A stretch of 64,000 nucleotides of DNA from contig NZ_NEVL01000004.1 in assembly GCF_002261335.1 (NCBI RefSeq), positions 1 through 64,000 of the forward strand, given 5' to 3'. Positions 45,719-57,601 of the stretch are shown here, one piece after another. The notes beneath the pieces are model-generated. The model saw only the letters and a program-made list of their open reading frames with translations. It was not told the origin of the DNA and did not search any database. Position 1 is the stretch's first letter. Every line of letters starts with the position of its first letter. The position numbers were made by a program, and so were the translations under genes. Origin of the DNA: Bordetella genomosp. 1. Its GTDB lineage: Bacteria > Pseudomonadota > Gammaproteobacteria > Burkholderiales > Burkholderiaceae_B.

Positions 45719-46540
45719 ATGTCCGAACCGGTCACCGTCCTGGGCGCACACGGCTTCATCGGCCGGCACCTGGTCGCCCATCTGGCGCGCCAGGGTGTCG
45801 ACTGCCGGGCGTACGGCCGCGAGCCGCGCGCAAGCTACGCGCGGCCGCTCGGACACGTGATCTACGCGATCGGCCTGACCTCGGATTTCCGCCAGCGCCC
45901 GCTCGACACCGTCGAGGCCCATGTGTGCGTGCTGCGCGCGCTGCTGGCCGAAGGCGGTTTCACGAGCCTGACGTATCTGTCGAGCACCCGCGTCTACGCG
46001 GGCGCCGCCGCCACGCGCGAAGACAGCCGCCTGAGCGTGGACCCGAACGACCCGAGCGATCTCTACAACCTGTCCAAGCTCACCGGCGAGGCGCTGTGCC
46101 TGCATGGCGCCGGCGGCCGCGCCAAGGTGGTCCGGCTCTCCAATGTGGTGGGCCTGCGCGATGGCGTCGACAGCTTCATCGACCAGTTGCTCGCCGAAGG
46201 CGAGCAGCACGGCCGCGTGGCGCTGCAGACCGCGCTCGACTCGAGCAAGGACTACCTCCACGTCGACGACGCCGTGGCGCAGATCGCCGCCATCGCCCAG
46301 GCCGATGCGCGCGGCATCTACAACGTGGCGGGCGGCCAGAACGTCAGCAATGGCGAGATCGCCGCCCAGCTCACCGGCCAGTTCGGCTGGCCCGTCACGG
46401 TCCGTGACGGCGCCCCGGCCTGGCGCTTTCCCGCGATCGATATCCGCAACACGCAAGCGCTGACGGGCCTGCGCGCCCGCCCCTTCGCTGATTACTTCCC
46501 GACCTTTCTCAATCTGTACCGACAGACCAGGGGATTCTGA
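45719..46540 (+). CDS. NAD(P)-dependent sugar reductase/epimerase (SDR), probable 4-ketoreductase
   Basis: 273-residue extended SDR with the nucleotide motif GAHGFIGRHL at about 9-18 and the catalytic YxxxK as YNLSK, preceded by STRVY. YLHVDDAVAQIAAIAQ is the usual substrate-domain block. Being last among the sugar-nucleotide genes, it most likely reduces the C4 keto group of the branched sugar to give the final CDP-sugar; epimerisation is the alternative. 8 bp after the C-methyltransferase; its stop directly abuts the next ATG (TGAATG). Confidence 0.85.
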   Translation: MSEPVTVLGAHGFIGRHLVAHLARQGVDCRAYGREPRASYARPLGHVIYAIGLTSDFRQRPLDTVEAHVCVLRALLAEGGFTSLTYLSSTRVYAGAAATREDSRLSVDPNDPSDLYNLSKLTGEALCLHGAGGRAKVVRLSNVVGLRDGVDSFIDQLLAEGEQHGRVALQTALDSSKDYLHVDDAVAQIAAIAQADARGIYNVAGGQNVSNGEIAAQLTGQFGWPVTVRDGAPAWRFPAIDIRNTQALTGLRARPFADYFPTFLNLYRQTRGF

Positions 46541-47296
46541 ATGTCCTACCTCGAAACCACCCCCGACGCGCATCCTGACTACCGCAAGGAAAAGCAGGCC
46601 CGCATCGAAGGCTTTGCTTCCGACGACGCGTTCCGCGAGCTGTCCATCGCCTGGCGCACCATGGCGCTGGAACGCAAATACATGAACAACTTCTCCTGGC
46701 TCGGCCGTCCGCTGATCCAGCTGCCGCAGGACGCGATGGCGATGCAGGAGCTGATCTGGGCCGTCAAGCCGGACCTGATCATCGAGACCGGCGTGGCCCA
46801 TGGCGGCTCGCTGATCCTGTCCGCCTCGATGCTCGAGCTGATCGGCCACGGCGACGTGGTCGGCGTCGATATCGAGATCCGCCAGCACAACCGCGACGCG
46901 ATCGAGGCCCACCCGCTGGCCAAGCGCATCTCGCTGATCGAGGGCTCGAGCACCGACGCAGGCGTAATCGAGCAGGTCCGTGCGCACGCCAAGGGCAAGA
47001 AGAACGTGCTGGTGTGCCTCGATTCGAACCACACCCACGAACACGTGCTGGCCGAGCTCGAGGCCTACGCGCCGCTGGTCTCGCCGGGCAGCTACTGCGT
47101 GGTGTTCGACACCTTCGTCGAAGACATGCCGGCCGACTACGTCTGGCAGGATCGCGGCTGGGGCAAGGGCAACAACCCCAAGACCGCCGTGTGGGCCTAC
47201 CTCGAGAAGCACCCCGAGTTCGAGATCGATCGCTCGATCGAGGACCGCCTGCTCGTGACGTCCGCGCCCGACGGCTTCCTGCGCCGCAAGGCCTGA
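46541..47296 (+). CDS. CmcI-type SAM methyltransferase
   Basis: 251-residue member of the cephalosporin hydroxylase (CmcI)/rhamnosyl O-methyltransferase family. Family landmarks are KYMNNFSWLGRPLIQLPQDAMAMQELIW, the SAM/metal motif ETGVAHGGSLI, VVGVDIEIR, VCLDSNHTHEHVLAELEAY and GSYCVVFDTFVED. Despite the family name, such enzymes in sugar clusters mostly methylate sugar hydroxyls. Here it probably O-methylates the flagellin sugar before or after transfer. No gap from the previous gene, 7 bp to the next. Confidence 0.88.
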   Translation: MSYLETTPDAHPDYRKEKQARIEGFASDDAFRELSIAWRTMALERKYMNNFSWLGRPLIQLPQDAMAMQELIWAVKPDLIIETGVAHGGSLILSASMLELIGHGDVVGVDIEIRQHNRDAIEAHPLAKRISLIEGSSTDAGVIEQVRAHAKGKKNVLVCLDSNHTHEHVLAELEAYAPLVSPGSYCVVFDTFVEDMPADYVWQDRGWGKGNNPKTAVWAYLEKHPEFEIDRSIEDRLLVTSAPDGFLRRKA

Positions 47297-47303
47297 TCCG
47301 GCG

Positions 47304-47804
47304 ATGATCCGGATCGACCCCGCCGCGCGCGTCTCCGCGCTTGCCGACATCGAGGACTCGACGCGCGGCACGCGCATCGTGATCGAGGCTGGCGCGGTGG
47401 TGGACGCCTTCGTCAAGATCAAGCCCGCGGGCGGCAGCGGCGACGTCGTCATCGGCCCCGACAGCGTGATCAACTCGGGCTGCGTGCTCTATACCGGCAA
47501 CGGTATCCGCATCGGCCGGGGCGTGGCGGTGGCGGCCAACTGCACCTTCGCGCCGACCAACCACGAGTTCCGCCGCCGCGACGTGCCGATCCGGGCGCAG
47601 GGCTTTCGCCCGAGCAAGGGCGGCATCGTGATCGAGGACGACGTCTGGATCGGCGCGAACTGCGTGCTGCTCGACGGCGCCATCCTGCGCCAGGGCTGCG
47701 TGATCGGCGCGGGCTCGGTGGTGCGGGGCGAGATCCCCGCCTATTCGATCCAGGCCGGGAATCCGCTCGCGCTGCTGGGCTGGCGCGAGGAAAGCGGCGT
47801 ATAG
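47304..47804 (+). CDS. Hexapeptide-repeat acyltransferase
   Basis: 166-residue left-handed beta-helix acetyltransferase. Repeating [LIV]-G-x-x-x-x units include VVIGPDSVINSG, GIRIGRGVAVAANC, IVIEDDVWIGANCVLLDGAILRQGCVIGAGSVV, followed by IPAYSIQAGNPLALLGWR, the usual end of sugar O- and N-acetyltransferases. TNHEF carries the likely catalytic His. No aminotransferase occurs in the cluster, so O-acetylation is the better guess. Last gene of the modification operon. Confidence 0.9.
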   Translation: MIRIDPAARVSALADIEDSTRGTRIVIEAGAVVDAFVKIKPAGGSGDVVIGPDSVINSGCVLYTGNGIRIGRGVAVAANCTFAPTNHEFRRRDVPIRAQGFRPSKGGIVIEDDVWIGANCVLLDGAILRQGCVIGAGSVVRGEIPAYSIQAGNPLALLGWREESGV

Positions 47805-47921
47805 TGGCAAGCAACCCCGGCGGCAACGCCTTCGGCTCCGGTCACGCCCGCGTCATGGCGCGGGCCTACATTCCAGATATCACGCCGCCTGATCGCGGCC
47901 CACACGACAAAGGGATACGCC

Positions 47922-48119
47922 ATGGATGACATGTCCGTCAGCAGCACCGTCAACGCCGCCCTCGCGCTGCGCGACGTCAACACGGTCCAGGAAGTGCAGG
48001 TCGCCCTGCTGAAGAAGGTGCTGGCCTCCCAGGCCGACACCATGGCCACGCTGATGCAATCGGTGCAGCCGCTGGCCGTCGACAGCAACCTCGGCTCGCG
48101 CGTCAACACCAGCGCCTGA
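47922..48119 (+). CDS. Small YjfB-like putative motility protein
   Basis: 65-residue protein: MDDMSVSSTVNAALALRDVNTVQEVQVALLKKVLASQADTMATLMQSV and a short tail. The pattern (short N-terminus, VQxxVxxxLLKKxLDxQ helix, LxxxM) fits the YjfB family of putative motility proteins (PF14070), whose function is not well known. AAGGGA stands 7 nt before the ATG. It is transcribed away from the modification operon, 117 bp after it, and is followed by its own terminator. No sigma-28 promoter could be seen before it. Confidence 0.8.
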   Translation: MDDMSVSSTVNAALALRDVNTVQEVQVALLKKVLASQADTMATLMQSVQPLAVDSNLGSRVNTSA

Positions 48120-48141
48120 GCCCGGCCCTGCCGCACGCCTC

Positions 48142-48166
48142 AAAGCCGCCCGCGGGCGGTTTTTTC
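48142..48166 (+). terminator. Intrinsic terminator after the YjfB-like gene
   Basis: A GC stem (48146-48150 with 48155-48159) preceded by AAAG and followed by six T. Confidence 0.8.
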
Positions 48167-48228
48167 ATGCCTGGCCGCCGCGCCGCGAGCCGGTCGCGGG
48201 TGCCACGCCGGCCCACGACTGCGCGCAG

Positions 48229-48265
48229 AAACGACGAGGCCGCTCATCGAGCGGCCTCGTCGTTT
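48229..48265. terminator. Long perfect hairpin after lpdA
   Basis: A 16-bp perfect inverted repeat (48229-48244 with 48250-48265) with a 5-nt loop. Both arms end in AAA/TTT, so it can act as a terminator for the aceE-aceF-lpdA operon on the minus strand; the following bases are not a longer T run. It lies 40 bp past the lpdA stop. Confidence 0.8.
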
Positions 48266-48305
48266 GCAGCGCCTGCCAGGCAGGTGCGGCCCCTGTGACC
48301 AGGGC

Positions 48306-50102
48306 TTACTTCTTGCGCATCGGCGGCAGGTCCGTGCACACGCCTTCGGCGACTTCGGCGGCCATGCCGACGGATTCGCCCAGGGTCGGGTGCGGGTGGA
48401 TCGTCTTGGCGATGTCCACCATGTCGGCGCCCATCTCCACGGCCAGCGCGATCTCGCTGATCAGGTCGCCCGCGTGCGTACCGACGATGCCGCCACCCAG
48501 GATGCGGTGGGTCTCGGCGTCGAACAGCAGCTTGGTGAAGCCCTCGTCGCGGCCATTGGCGATGGCACGGCCGGAGGCGGCCCACGGGAACACGCCCTTC
48601 TCGATCTTGATGCCCTGCTTCTTGGCTTCGTCTTCGGTCAGGCCGACCCACGCCACTTCCGGATCGGTGTAGGCCACCGACGGGATCACGCGCGCGTCGA
48701 AGAAAGACTTCTGGCCGGCGGCCGCCTCGGCGGCCACGTGGCCCTCGTGCACGGCCTTGTGCGCCAGCATGGGCTGGCCCACCACGTCGCCGATCGCGTA
48801 GATGTGCGGCACGTTGGTGCGCATCTGGCGGTCGACTTCGATGAAGCCGCGGTCGGTGACCGCGACGCCCGCCTTGTCGGCACCGATCTTCTTGCCGTTG
48901 GGGCTGCGGCCCACGGCCTGGAGCACCAGGTCGTAGCGCTGCGGTTCCTTGGGTGCGCCCTCGCCTTCGAAGCTGACGTAGATGCCGTCTTTCTTCGCCT
49001 CGGCGCCCACGGTCTTGGTCTTCAACATGATGTTGTCGAAGCGCGGGGCATTCATCTTCTGCCACACCTTGACCAGGTCGCGGTCGGCGCCCTGCATCAG
49101 GCCGTCGAGCATCTCCACCACGTCCAGGCGTGCGCCCAGCGTGGAGTAGACCGTGCCCATCTCGAGGCCGATGATGCCGCCGCCGATGATGAGCATTTTC
49201 TTGGGGATCTCGCGCAGCTTGAGCGCGCCGGTCGAGTCGACGATGCGCTCGTCGTCCGGCAGGAACGGCAGCTTCACCGACTGGCTGCCGGCGGCGATGA
49301 TGGCCTGCTTGAAGCGGATGGTCTGGCTCTTGCCGTCGGCCGCCTTCACCGTGAGGTGATAGGGGTCGGCGAATTCGCCCACGCCGGTCACCACGGTGAC
49401 CTTGCGCGCCTTGGCCATGCCGGCCAGGCCGCCGGTGAGCTTGGCCACCACGCTGTCCTTGTAGCCCCGCAGCTTGTCGAGGTCGATCTTGGGCTCGCCG
49501 AAGCTGATGCCGTGGGCAGCCAGCGCGCGAGCCTCGTCGATCACCGCGGCGTTGTGCAGCAGCGCCTTGGACGGGATGCAGCCGACGTTCAGGCACACAC
49601 CGCCCAGCGTCGCGTAGCGTTCGACCAGCACGGTCGACAGGCCGAGGTCGGCGGCGCGGAAGGCGGCGGAGTAGCCGCCGGGGCCCGCGCCCAGCACCAG
49701 CATGTCGCACTCGATGTCGGCCGAGCCGCTGTACGACGCCGCCTTGGGGGCCGCGGCCTTGGGCGCGTCGGCCTTGGGGGCCTCGGCCTTCGGGGCCTCC
49801 GACTTGGCCGTATCGGCCTTGGCCGGCGCCGCCTTCGGCGCTTCCTGGGCTGCGCCCGCCTCGGCCGCCTCGATCTCGAGGACCACCGAGCCTTCGGCGA
49901 CCTTGTCGCCGACCTTGACCTTGACCGACTTCACCACGCCGCCGGCCGAGGCCGGGATCTCCATCGAGGCCTTGTCGGACTCGACGGTGATCAGGCTCTG
50001 TTCGGCCTTGATGGTGTCGCCTTCGGCCACCAGCACTTCGATGACTTCGACTTCCTTGAAGTCACCGATGTCGGGAACCTTGATTTCCGTGAGTTTGCTC
50101 AT
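48306..50102 (-). CDS. lpdA: Dihydrolipoamide dehydrogenase (E3) with N-terminal lipoyl domain
   Basis: Reoxidises the lipoyl groups of the pyruvate dehydrogenase complex using FAD and NAD. Residues 1-80 are a lipoyl domain (lipoyl Lys K44 in [10 protein letters not shown]), followed by an Ala/Lys/Pro linker (80-125). The E3 body from about 130 carries the FAD motif [13 protein letters not shown], the redox disulfide [13 protein letters not shown], the NAD motif [12 protein letters not shown] and the C-terminal HPHPTLGE His-Glu pair. 598 residues against about 475 for enteric Lpd because of the extra domain, known in several beta- and gammaproteobacteria and Neisseria. Two ATGs stand in tandem; the second (50102) has the better GGGAG spacing. 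Confidence 0.97.
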   Translation of the reverse strand: MSKLTEIKVPDIGDFKEVEVIEVLVAEGDTIKAEQSLITVESDKASMEIPASAGGVVKSVKVKVGDKVAEGSVVLEIEAAEAGAAQEAPKAAPAKADTAKSEAPKAEAPKADAPKAAAPKAASYSGSADIECDMLVLGAGPGGYSAAFRAADLGLSTVLVERYATLGGVCLNVGCIPSKALLHNAAVIDEARALAAHGISFGEPKIDLDKLRGYKDSVVAKLTGGLAGMAKARKVTVVTGVGEFADPYHLTVKAADGKSQTIRFKQAIIAAGSQSVKLPFLPDDERIVDSTGALKLREIPKKMLIIGGGIIGLEMGTVYSTLGARLDVVEMLDGLMQGADRDLVKVWQKMNAPRFDNIMLKTKTVGAEAKKDGIYVSFEGEGAPKEPQRYDLVLQAVGRSPNGKKIGADKAGVAVTDRGFIEVDRQMRTNVPHIYAIGDVVGQPMLAHKAVHEGHVAAEAAAGQKSFFDARVIPSVAYTDPEVAWVGLTEDEAKKQGIKIEKGVFPWAASGRAIANGRDEGFTKLLFDAETHRILGGGIVGTHAGDLISEIALAVEMGADMVDIAKTIHPHPTLGESVGMAAEVAEGVCTDLPPMRKK

Positions 50103-50114
50103 CATGTCTCCCGC

Positions 50115-51791
50115 TTACAGCGCGATGCGGCGGAAGTCCGCCAGCAGCTGGCCGAGGTACGCATTGAAGCGCGCGGCGGAAGCGCCGTCGATCACGCGGT
50201 GGTCGTACGACAGCGACAGCGGCAGCGTCAGGCGCGGCACGAACTGCTTGCCGTCCCAGACCGGCTTCTGCGCCGAGCGCGACAGGCCGAGAATGGCGAC
50301 TTCGGGCGCATTGATGATGGGCGTGAAGTGCGTGCCGCCGATGCCGCCGAGCGACGAGATCGAGAAGCAGCCGCCCTGCATGTCGGCCGGCGAGATCTTG
50401 CCGTCGCGGGCCTTCTTCGCCAGCTCGGAGGTTTCCTGCGCCAGTTCGATGATGCCCTTCTTGTCGGCGTCACGAACCACCGGTACCACCAGGCCATTCG
50501 GCGTATCGGCCGCGAAGCCGATGTGGAAGTACTGCTTGAGCACCAGCGTGTCGCCGTCGAGCGAGGCGTTGAACTCGGGGAATTTCTTCAGGGCGGCAAC
50601 CACCGCCTTGATGACGAAGGCGAGCATCGTGACCTTGACGCCGGACTTCTCGTTTTCCTTGTTCAGTTGCACGCGCAACGCTTCCAGGTCGGTGATGTCC
50701 GCTTCGTCGTTGTTGGTGACGTGCGGGATCATGACCCAGTTGCGGTGCAGGTTGGCACCCGAGATCTTCTTGATGCGCGACAGCGGCTTGGCTTCGATCG
50801 GACCGAACTTGGTGAAGTCGATCTTGGGCCACGGCAGCAGGCCCAGCGCGGCGCCATCGGCCGAACCGGCGGCAGGCGCGGCGGCGCCTGCGCCCCCGGC
50901 GAGCGCCTGCTTGACGAACGAACGCACGTCATCGGCGGTGATGCGGCTCTTCGGACCGGAACCGGTGACCTTGCTCAGGTTCACGCCGAGCTCGCGGGCG
51001 AACTTGCGCACCGAGGGCGAGGCGTGGGGCAGCTGGCCCGGCTTCAGGTTGGCGTCTTCGAGGGCGGCGGTGGGCGACGGGCGGGCGGCGGGCGCCTCGC
51101 TCTGCGTCTGGGCGCGCGGCGCGGCGGCCGCGGCTTCGCGGGCCTCGGCCTTGGGCGCGTCGGCCTTGGGCGCGTCCTGCTTGGCCGAGGCGGCACCGCC
51201 CTCCACCACCAGGATCACGGAACCCTTGGCGACCTTGTCGCCGACCTTGACCTTGATCTCCTTGACCACGCCACCGGCCGAGGCCGGGATTTCCATCGAG
51301 GCCTTGTCGGACTCGACGGTGATCAGGCTTTGTTCGGCCTTGACGGTGTCGCCCACGGCGACCATGACTTCGATGACTTCCACTTCCTTGAAGTCGCCGA
51401 TGTCCGGCACCGAGATCTCGACCGGGCCCGAGCCGCCCTGCGGGGCCGACTCGGCCGGGGCGGCCGCTTTGGGCGCCTCGGCGGCGGCCGGCTTGGCGGC
51501 CTCGGCCTTGGGGGCTTCGGCCTTGGGCGCCGCTTCCTTGGCGCCGGCGTCGGCGGCTTCGATCTCGAGGATCACGGTGCCTTCGGCGACCTTGTCACCG
51601 ACCTTGATCTTGACCGACTTGACCACGCCGCCGGCCGAGGCGGGGATCTCCATCGAGGCCTTGTCGGACTCGACGGTGATCAGGCTCTGCTCGGCCTTGA
51701 TGGTGTCGCCCGGGGCTACCAGCACCTCGATGACTTCGACTTCCTTGAAGTCGCCGATGTCGGGAACCTTGATTTCCACGATATTGCTCAT
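50115..51791 (-). CDS. aceF: Pyruvate dehydrogenase E2, dihydrolipoamide acetyltransferase
   Basis: Core of the pyruvate dehydrogenase complex. The 558-residue protein has two lipoyl domains (about 1-80, K44; about 123-198, K163), Ala/Pro/Lys linkers, a peripheral-subunit-binding domain (about 256-292, [19 protein letters not shown]) and the acetyltransferase domain (about 320-558) with [10 protein letters not shown] carrying the catalytic His. The first lipoyl domain is nearly identical to that of LpdA. 12 bp after aceE and 12 bp before the lpdA start. Confidence 0.98.
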   Translation of the reverse strand: MSNIVEIKVPDIGDFKEVEVIEVLVAPGDTIKAEQSLITVESDKASMEIPASAGGVVKSVKIKVGDKVAEGTVILEIEAADAGAKEAAPKAEAPKAEAAKPAAAEAPKAAAPAESAPQGGSGPVEISVPDIGDFKEVEVIEVMVAVGDTVKAEQSLITVESDKASMEIPASAGGVVKEIKVKVGDKVAKGSVILVVEGGAASAKQDAPKADAPKAEAREAAAAAPRAQTQSEAPAARPSPTAALEDANLKPGQLPHASPSVRKFARELGVNLSKVTGSGPKSRITADDVRSFVKQALAGGAGAAAPAAGSADGAALGLLPWPKIDFTKFGPIEAKPLSRIKKISGANLHRNWVMIPHVTNNDEADITDLEALRVQLNKENEKSGVKVTMLAFVIKAVVAALKKFPEFNASLDGDTLVLKQYFHIGFAADTPNGLVVPVVRDADKKGIIELAQETSELAKKARDGKISPADMQGGCFSISSLGGIGGTHFTPIINAPEVAILGLSRSAQKPVWDGKQFVPRLTLPLSLSYDHRVIDGASAARFNAYLGQLLADFRRIAL

Positions 51792-51803
51792 GTCTGTCTA
51801 CCC

Positions 51804-54512
<2,709 letters not shown>

Positions 54513-55177
54513 CGTGTGTCTCCTGATTGGGTTTTCGGTAACCACACCCCGGCTTTACAGGTAGCGGGGTTTGATATGCGGGCGCGGCCCGCCATGCCGA
54601 TCCCGCCGGGATCAGGCTCTGACGGACTGCTGAAGCCCGCATTCTAAGAAACAAGAATCGCCGCCTGCAAGCAATATTTCATGTTGCGATACGGCATTTC
54701 ATAATATGAAAATACGGTCATTCGGCACGATCTGCCCGGCACCTTGCGCGTTATATCCCGGCATCTGACGCGTATTCACCGCGAGCCAGGGCGCAAATGC
54801 AGCATTCACCATGCCATGAAACGGGCGACGGCGTCATGTCGCCGCTTTGTCGCGTCGCGCCATTCGAGGGGCCTGCCCAGCCCTCGAACAAGGCGATGCC
54901 CTGGGAACGCCGGGCTGCGCTCTGTATATTGCAGCGCAACATCGATTGTGGCGGCCGCCCCCTTTGCACCGTCGGCTTCGGCGCCGTCGAACCGGACCAT
55001 GGCCGGGCCGGCGCCGCCCCTTGTCGGGGTCCGGCCCGGGTCCGGGTCCGCGCGGCGGCGGGCCGCGCATCGCGAGGCCGGCCCGCTGGCGGCGCACTCC
55101 CAGGCGATCCCGCCCCCAAAACCGCGTCAGCGGCACGGCTTTACCCGTAAAATAGGCAGTCTAACGGCACGAAGTCC
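54513..55177. promoter_or_regulatory. Divergent control region between aceE and the sensor kinase gene
   Basis: No convincing gene in 665 bp. The aceE-proximal part (about 54650-54730) is AT-rich with a 15-bp palindrome and should hold the aceE promoter. The middle (54760-55120) is very GC-rich with no clear features. Near the kinase gene a TAAAAT at 55147-55152 could be a -10 element, without a clear -35. Confidence 0.5.
54697..54711. promoter_or_regulatory. Operator-like palindrome upstream of aceE
   Basis: TTTCATAATATGAAA is a perfect 15-bp palindrome. Read on the minus strand it contains TATTAT, a possible -10 element of the aceE promoter. A further TTTCAT half-like copy lies nearby at 54677-54682. 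The sequence does not match the enteric PdhR site (TTGGTATGACCAATT). The regulator is unknown. Confidence 0.5.
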
Positions 55178-56932
55178 ATGTCCAGCCCGCACAAGTCCAA
55201 CATTCCGAACTCATTCCACGACCACGCCCGCCTGCGCCGGCGTGGGTTGTACTGGGTGACCCCGGCGCTCGTGCTCATCCTCTATATATGTGTGATGGGC
55301 ATGTTCTTCTGGTTGCAGCGCATCCACGACGACAGCGTGATGTTCGTCACGATCGACCAGGAGCTGCGCCAGCAGCGCCTGATCTGGGTCGTGCTGGCCC
55401 TGTCCTGCGTCATCATCATCAGCCTGCTGATGCTGTGGCGCTATACCCGCTTCCGTTCCGAGGCCGAGTCCGCGCTCATCGCCGAGACCGGGTTTCGCCG
55501 CGCCATGGAAAACTCCATGTCCACCGGCATGCGCGTGCTCGACATGGAAGGCCGCATCGCCTACGTCAATCCGGCCTTCTGTCGCATGATCGGCTGGAAC
55601 GAGGCCGACCTGATCGGCCGCAGCCCGCCCTTCCCCTATTGGGTGCCGGGCCGCCACGAGCAGCACCAGCACACGCTCGACGTGCTGACCTCCGGCAAGA
55701 CGCCGTCCAGCGGCCTCGAGGTCGAGGCCCAGCGCCGCGACGGCTCGCGCTTCACGGCGCGCATGTACGTGTCGCCGCTGCTCGACCCCAACGGCAACCA
55801 GATCGGCTGGATGACCTCCATGACCGACATCACCGAGCCCAAGCGCATCCGCGAGGCCCTGACCGCCGCGCACGAACGCTTCATGACCGTGCTCGAGGGC
55901 CTGGACGACGCGATCTCGGTCACGGCCGACACGCACGACGGCCTGGAGCTGCTGTTCGCCAACCGCACCTACCGCCGCGTGTTCGGCGCCCAGACGGGCG
56001 GCCACGACGAACTGCTGGCCGGGCGCCGCGGCCGCTTCACCGACGAGTCGGTCGAGGTGTTCGCGCCTTCCGTGCAGCGCTGGTTCGAAGTGCACCACCG
56101 CATGCTGGCCTGGACCGACGGCCGCCGCGTGCGCATGCAGGTGGCGCGCGACATCACCGAACGCCGCAGCCACGAAGAGGCCTCGCGCGTGCAGCAGGAA
56201 AAGATCCAGCTCACCAGCCGCCTCACCACGATGGGCGAGATGGCCTCGTCGCTCGCGCACGAGCTCAACCAGCCGCTCACCGCCATCGCCAACTACAGCA
56301 TGGGCGCGGTGGCGCTGGTCAAGGCCGGCCACACCAGCCCCAACATGCTGCTGCCCGCGCTCGAGAAGGCCGCTTCGCAGGCCGAGCGCGCCGGCAAGAT
56401 CATCAGCCGCATCCGCGAATTCGTGAAGCGCAGCGAGCCGCGCCGCCAGCGCGTGGCCATCGGCCGCATCGTGGAAAATGCGATCGGCTTCGCCGAGATC
56501 GACGCGCGCAAGCGCCGCATCCGCATCGACAGCTTCGTGCCGTCCAACGCGCCCGACGTGCTGGCCGACCCGATCCTCATCGAGCAGGTGCTGCTCAACC
56601 TGCTCAAGAATGGCCTGGAGGCCATGGAAAAGAGCGAGTCCGACGAGCTCAAGGTCGCGGTGATTCCGCACGACCAGCAGATCGAAGTGGCCGTGGTCGA
56701 CCGCGGCCATGGCCTGGCCGAACCCGAGCGTCTGTTCGAGCCGTTCTTCAGCACCAAGTCCCAGGGCCTGGGCATGGGGCTGAACATTTGCCGTACCATT
56801 ATCGAGTCCCACCACGGTCGTCTGTGGGCCGACCCGAACCCCGCCGGCGGTACTATCTTCCGCTTTACCCTGCCCTGCGCCGCGCCCCTGGCCAATGCGC
56901 AGAATGATCAGTCCGAGGAGTTGCACGCATGA
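55178..56932 (+). CDS. FixL-like membrane sensor histidine kinase
   Basis: 584 residues. TM1 (about 26-46) and TM2 (about 68-87) enclose a loop of only some 20 residues. Then come PAS1 (about 104-222, with NPAFCRMIGWNEADLIGRSPPF and TDITEPKR), PAS2 (about 230-328, ending DITERR), HisKA with the phosphoryl His H361 in SSLAHELNQPLTAIANYSMG, and the HATPase domain (NLLKNGLEAME, VDRGHGL, PFFSTKSQGLGMGLNI). The small periplasmic loop suggests the signal is read by the PAS domains. No heme-binding His is apparent. Overlaps the regulator gene by 4 bp. Divergent from the pyruvate dehydrogenase operon, a possible target (inference). Confidence 0.93.
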   Translation: MSSPHKSNIPNSFHDHARLRRRGLYWVTPALVLILYICVMGMFFWLQRIHDDSVMFVTIDQELRQQRLIWVVLALSCVIIISLLMLWRYTRFRSEAESALIAETGFRRAMENSMSTGMRVLDMEGRIAYVNPAFCRMIGWNEADLIGRSPPFPYWVPGRHEQHQHTLDVLTSGKTPSSGLEVEAQRRDGSRFTARMYVSPLLDPNGNQIGWMTSMTDITEPKRIREALTAAHERFMTVLEGLDDAISVTADTHDGLELLFANRTYRRVFGAQTGGHDELLAGRRGRFTDESVEVFAPSVQRWFEVHHRMLAWTDGRRVRMQVARDITERRSHEEASRVQQEKIQLTSRLTTMGEMASSLAHELNQPLTAIANYSMGAVALVKAGHTSPNMLLPALEKAASQAERAGKIISRIREFVKRSEPRRQRVAIGRIVENAIGFAEIDARKRRIRIDSFVPSNAPDVLADPILIEQVLLNLLKNGLEAMEKSESDELKVAVIPHDQQIEVAVVDRGHGLAEPERLFEPFFSTKSQGLGMGLNICRTIIESHHGRLWADPNPAGGTIFRFTLPCAAPLANAQNDQSEELHA

Positions 56933-57555
56933 ACACCCCCCATCTGTCGAGCACGGTATTCATTGTCGACGACGACGAAGCCGTGCGTGATTCGTTGCGC
57001 TGGCTGCTCGAGGCCAACGGTTACCGCGTGCGGGCGTTCTCCAGCGGCGAAACCTTCCTCGACGAATATGACGCCTCCCAGGTCGGCGTGCTGATCGCCG
57101 ACGTCCGGATGCCCGGCATGAGCGGCCTGGAGCTGCAGGAGCAGCTGATCGCGCGCAACGCGCCGCTGCCCATCGTCTTCATCACCGGCCACGGCGACGT
57201 GCCGATGGCCGTGTCGACCATGAAGAAAGGCGCGATCGACTTCCTCGAGAAGCCGTTCAACGAATCCGACCTGCGCGAGATCGTGGCGCGCATGCTCGAA
57301 CAGGCCGTGCAGCGCGTGAGCAAGCACCAGGCCCAGAAAGACCACGAAGCCATGCTGGCGCGCCTCACCGCGCGCGAGCAGCAGGTGCTGGAGCGCATCG
57401 TCGCCGGCCGCTTGAACAAGCAGATCGCCGACGACCTGGGCATCAGCATCAAGACCGTCGAGGCGCACCGCGCCAACATCATGGAAAAACTCGAAGTGAC
57501 CACCGTAGCAGATCTGATGAAAGTGGCCCTGGCGAAGCCGGAGGCAACCGCATGA
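56929..57555 (+). CDS. FixJ/TodT-like response regulator
   Basis: 208-residue NarL/FixJ-family regulator. The receiver has [14 protein letters not shown], phosphorylation site D58 in [16 protein letters not shown], the [12 protein letters not shown] Thr and KPF Lys. The C-terminal LuxR-type helix-turn-helix (about 143-205) is [43 protein letters not shown]. Coupled to the kinase by an ATGA overlap. folD follows 46 bp later on the same strand. Confidence 0.95.
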   Translation: MNTPHLSSTVFIVDDDEAVRDSLRWLLEANGYRVRAFSSGETFLDEYDASQVGVLIADVRMPGMSGLELQEQLIARNAPLPIVFITGHGDVPMAVSTMKKGAIDFLEKPFNESDLREIVARMLEQAVQRVSKHQAQKDHEAMLARLTAREQQVLERIVAGRLNKQIADDLGISIKTVEAHRANIMEKLEVTTVADLMKVALAKPEATA

Positions 57556-57601
57556 GCCAGGCAGTGACCCGCGCGGCCCGCCTTCTGGAGGCCTCGTACC
57601 A

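Noticed and set aside
54744-55150. Several short overlapping frames upstream of the sensor kinase gene
   Set aside because: All frames are open because the DNA is extremely GC-rich; none has a ribosome binding site or a plausible protein.
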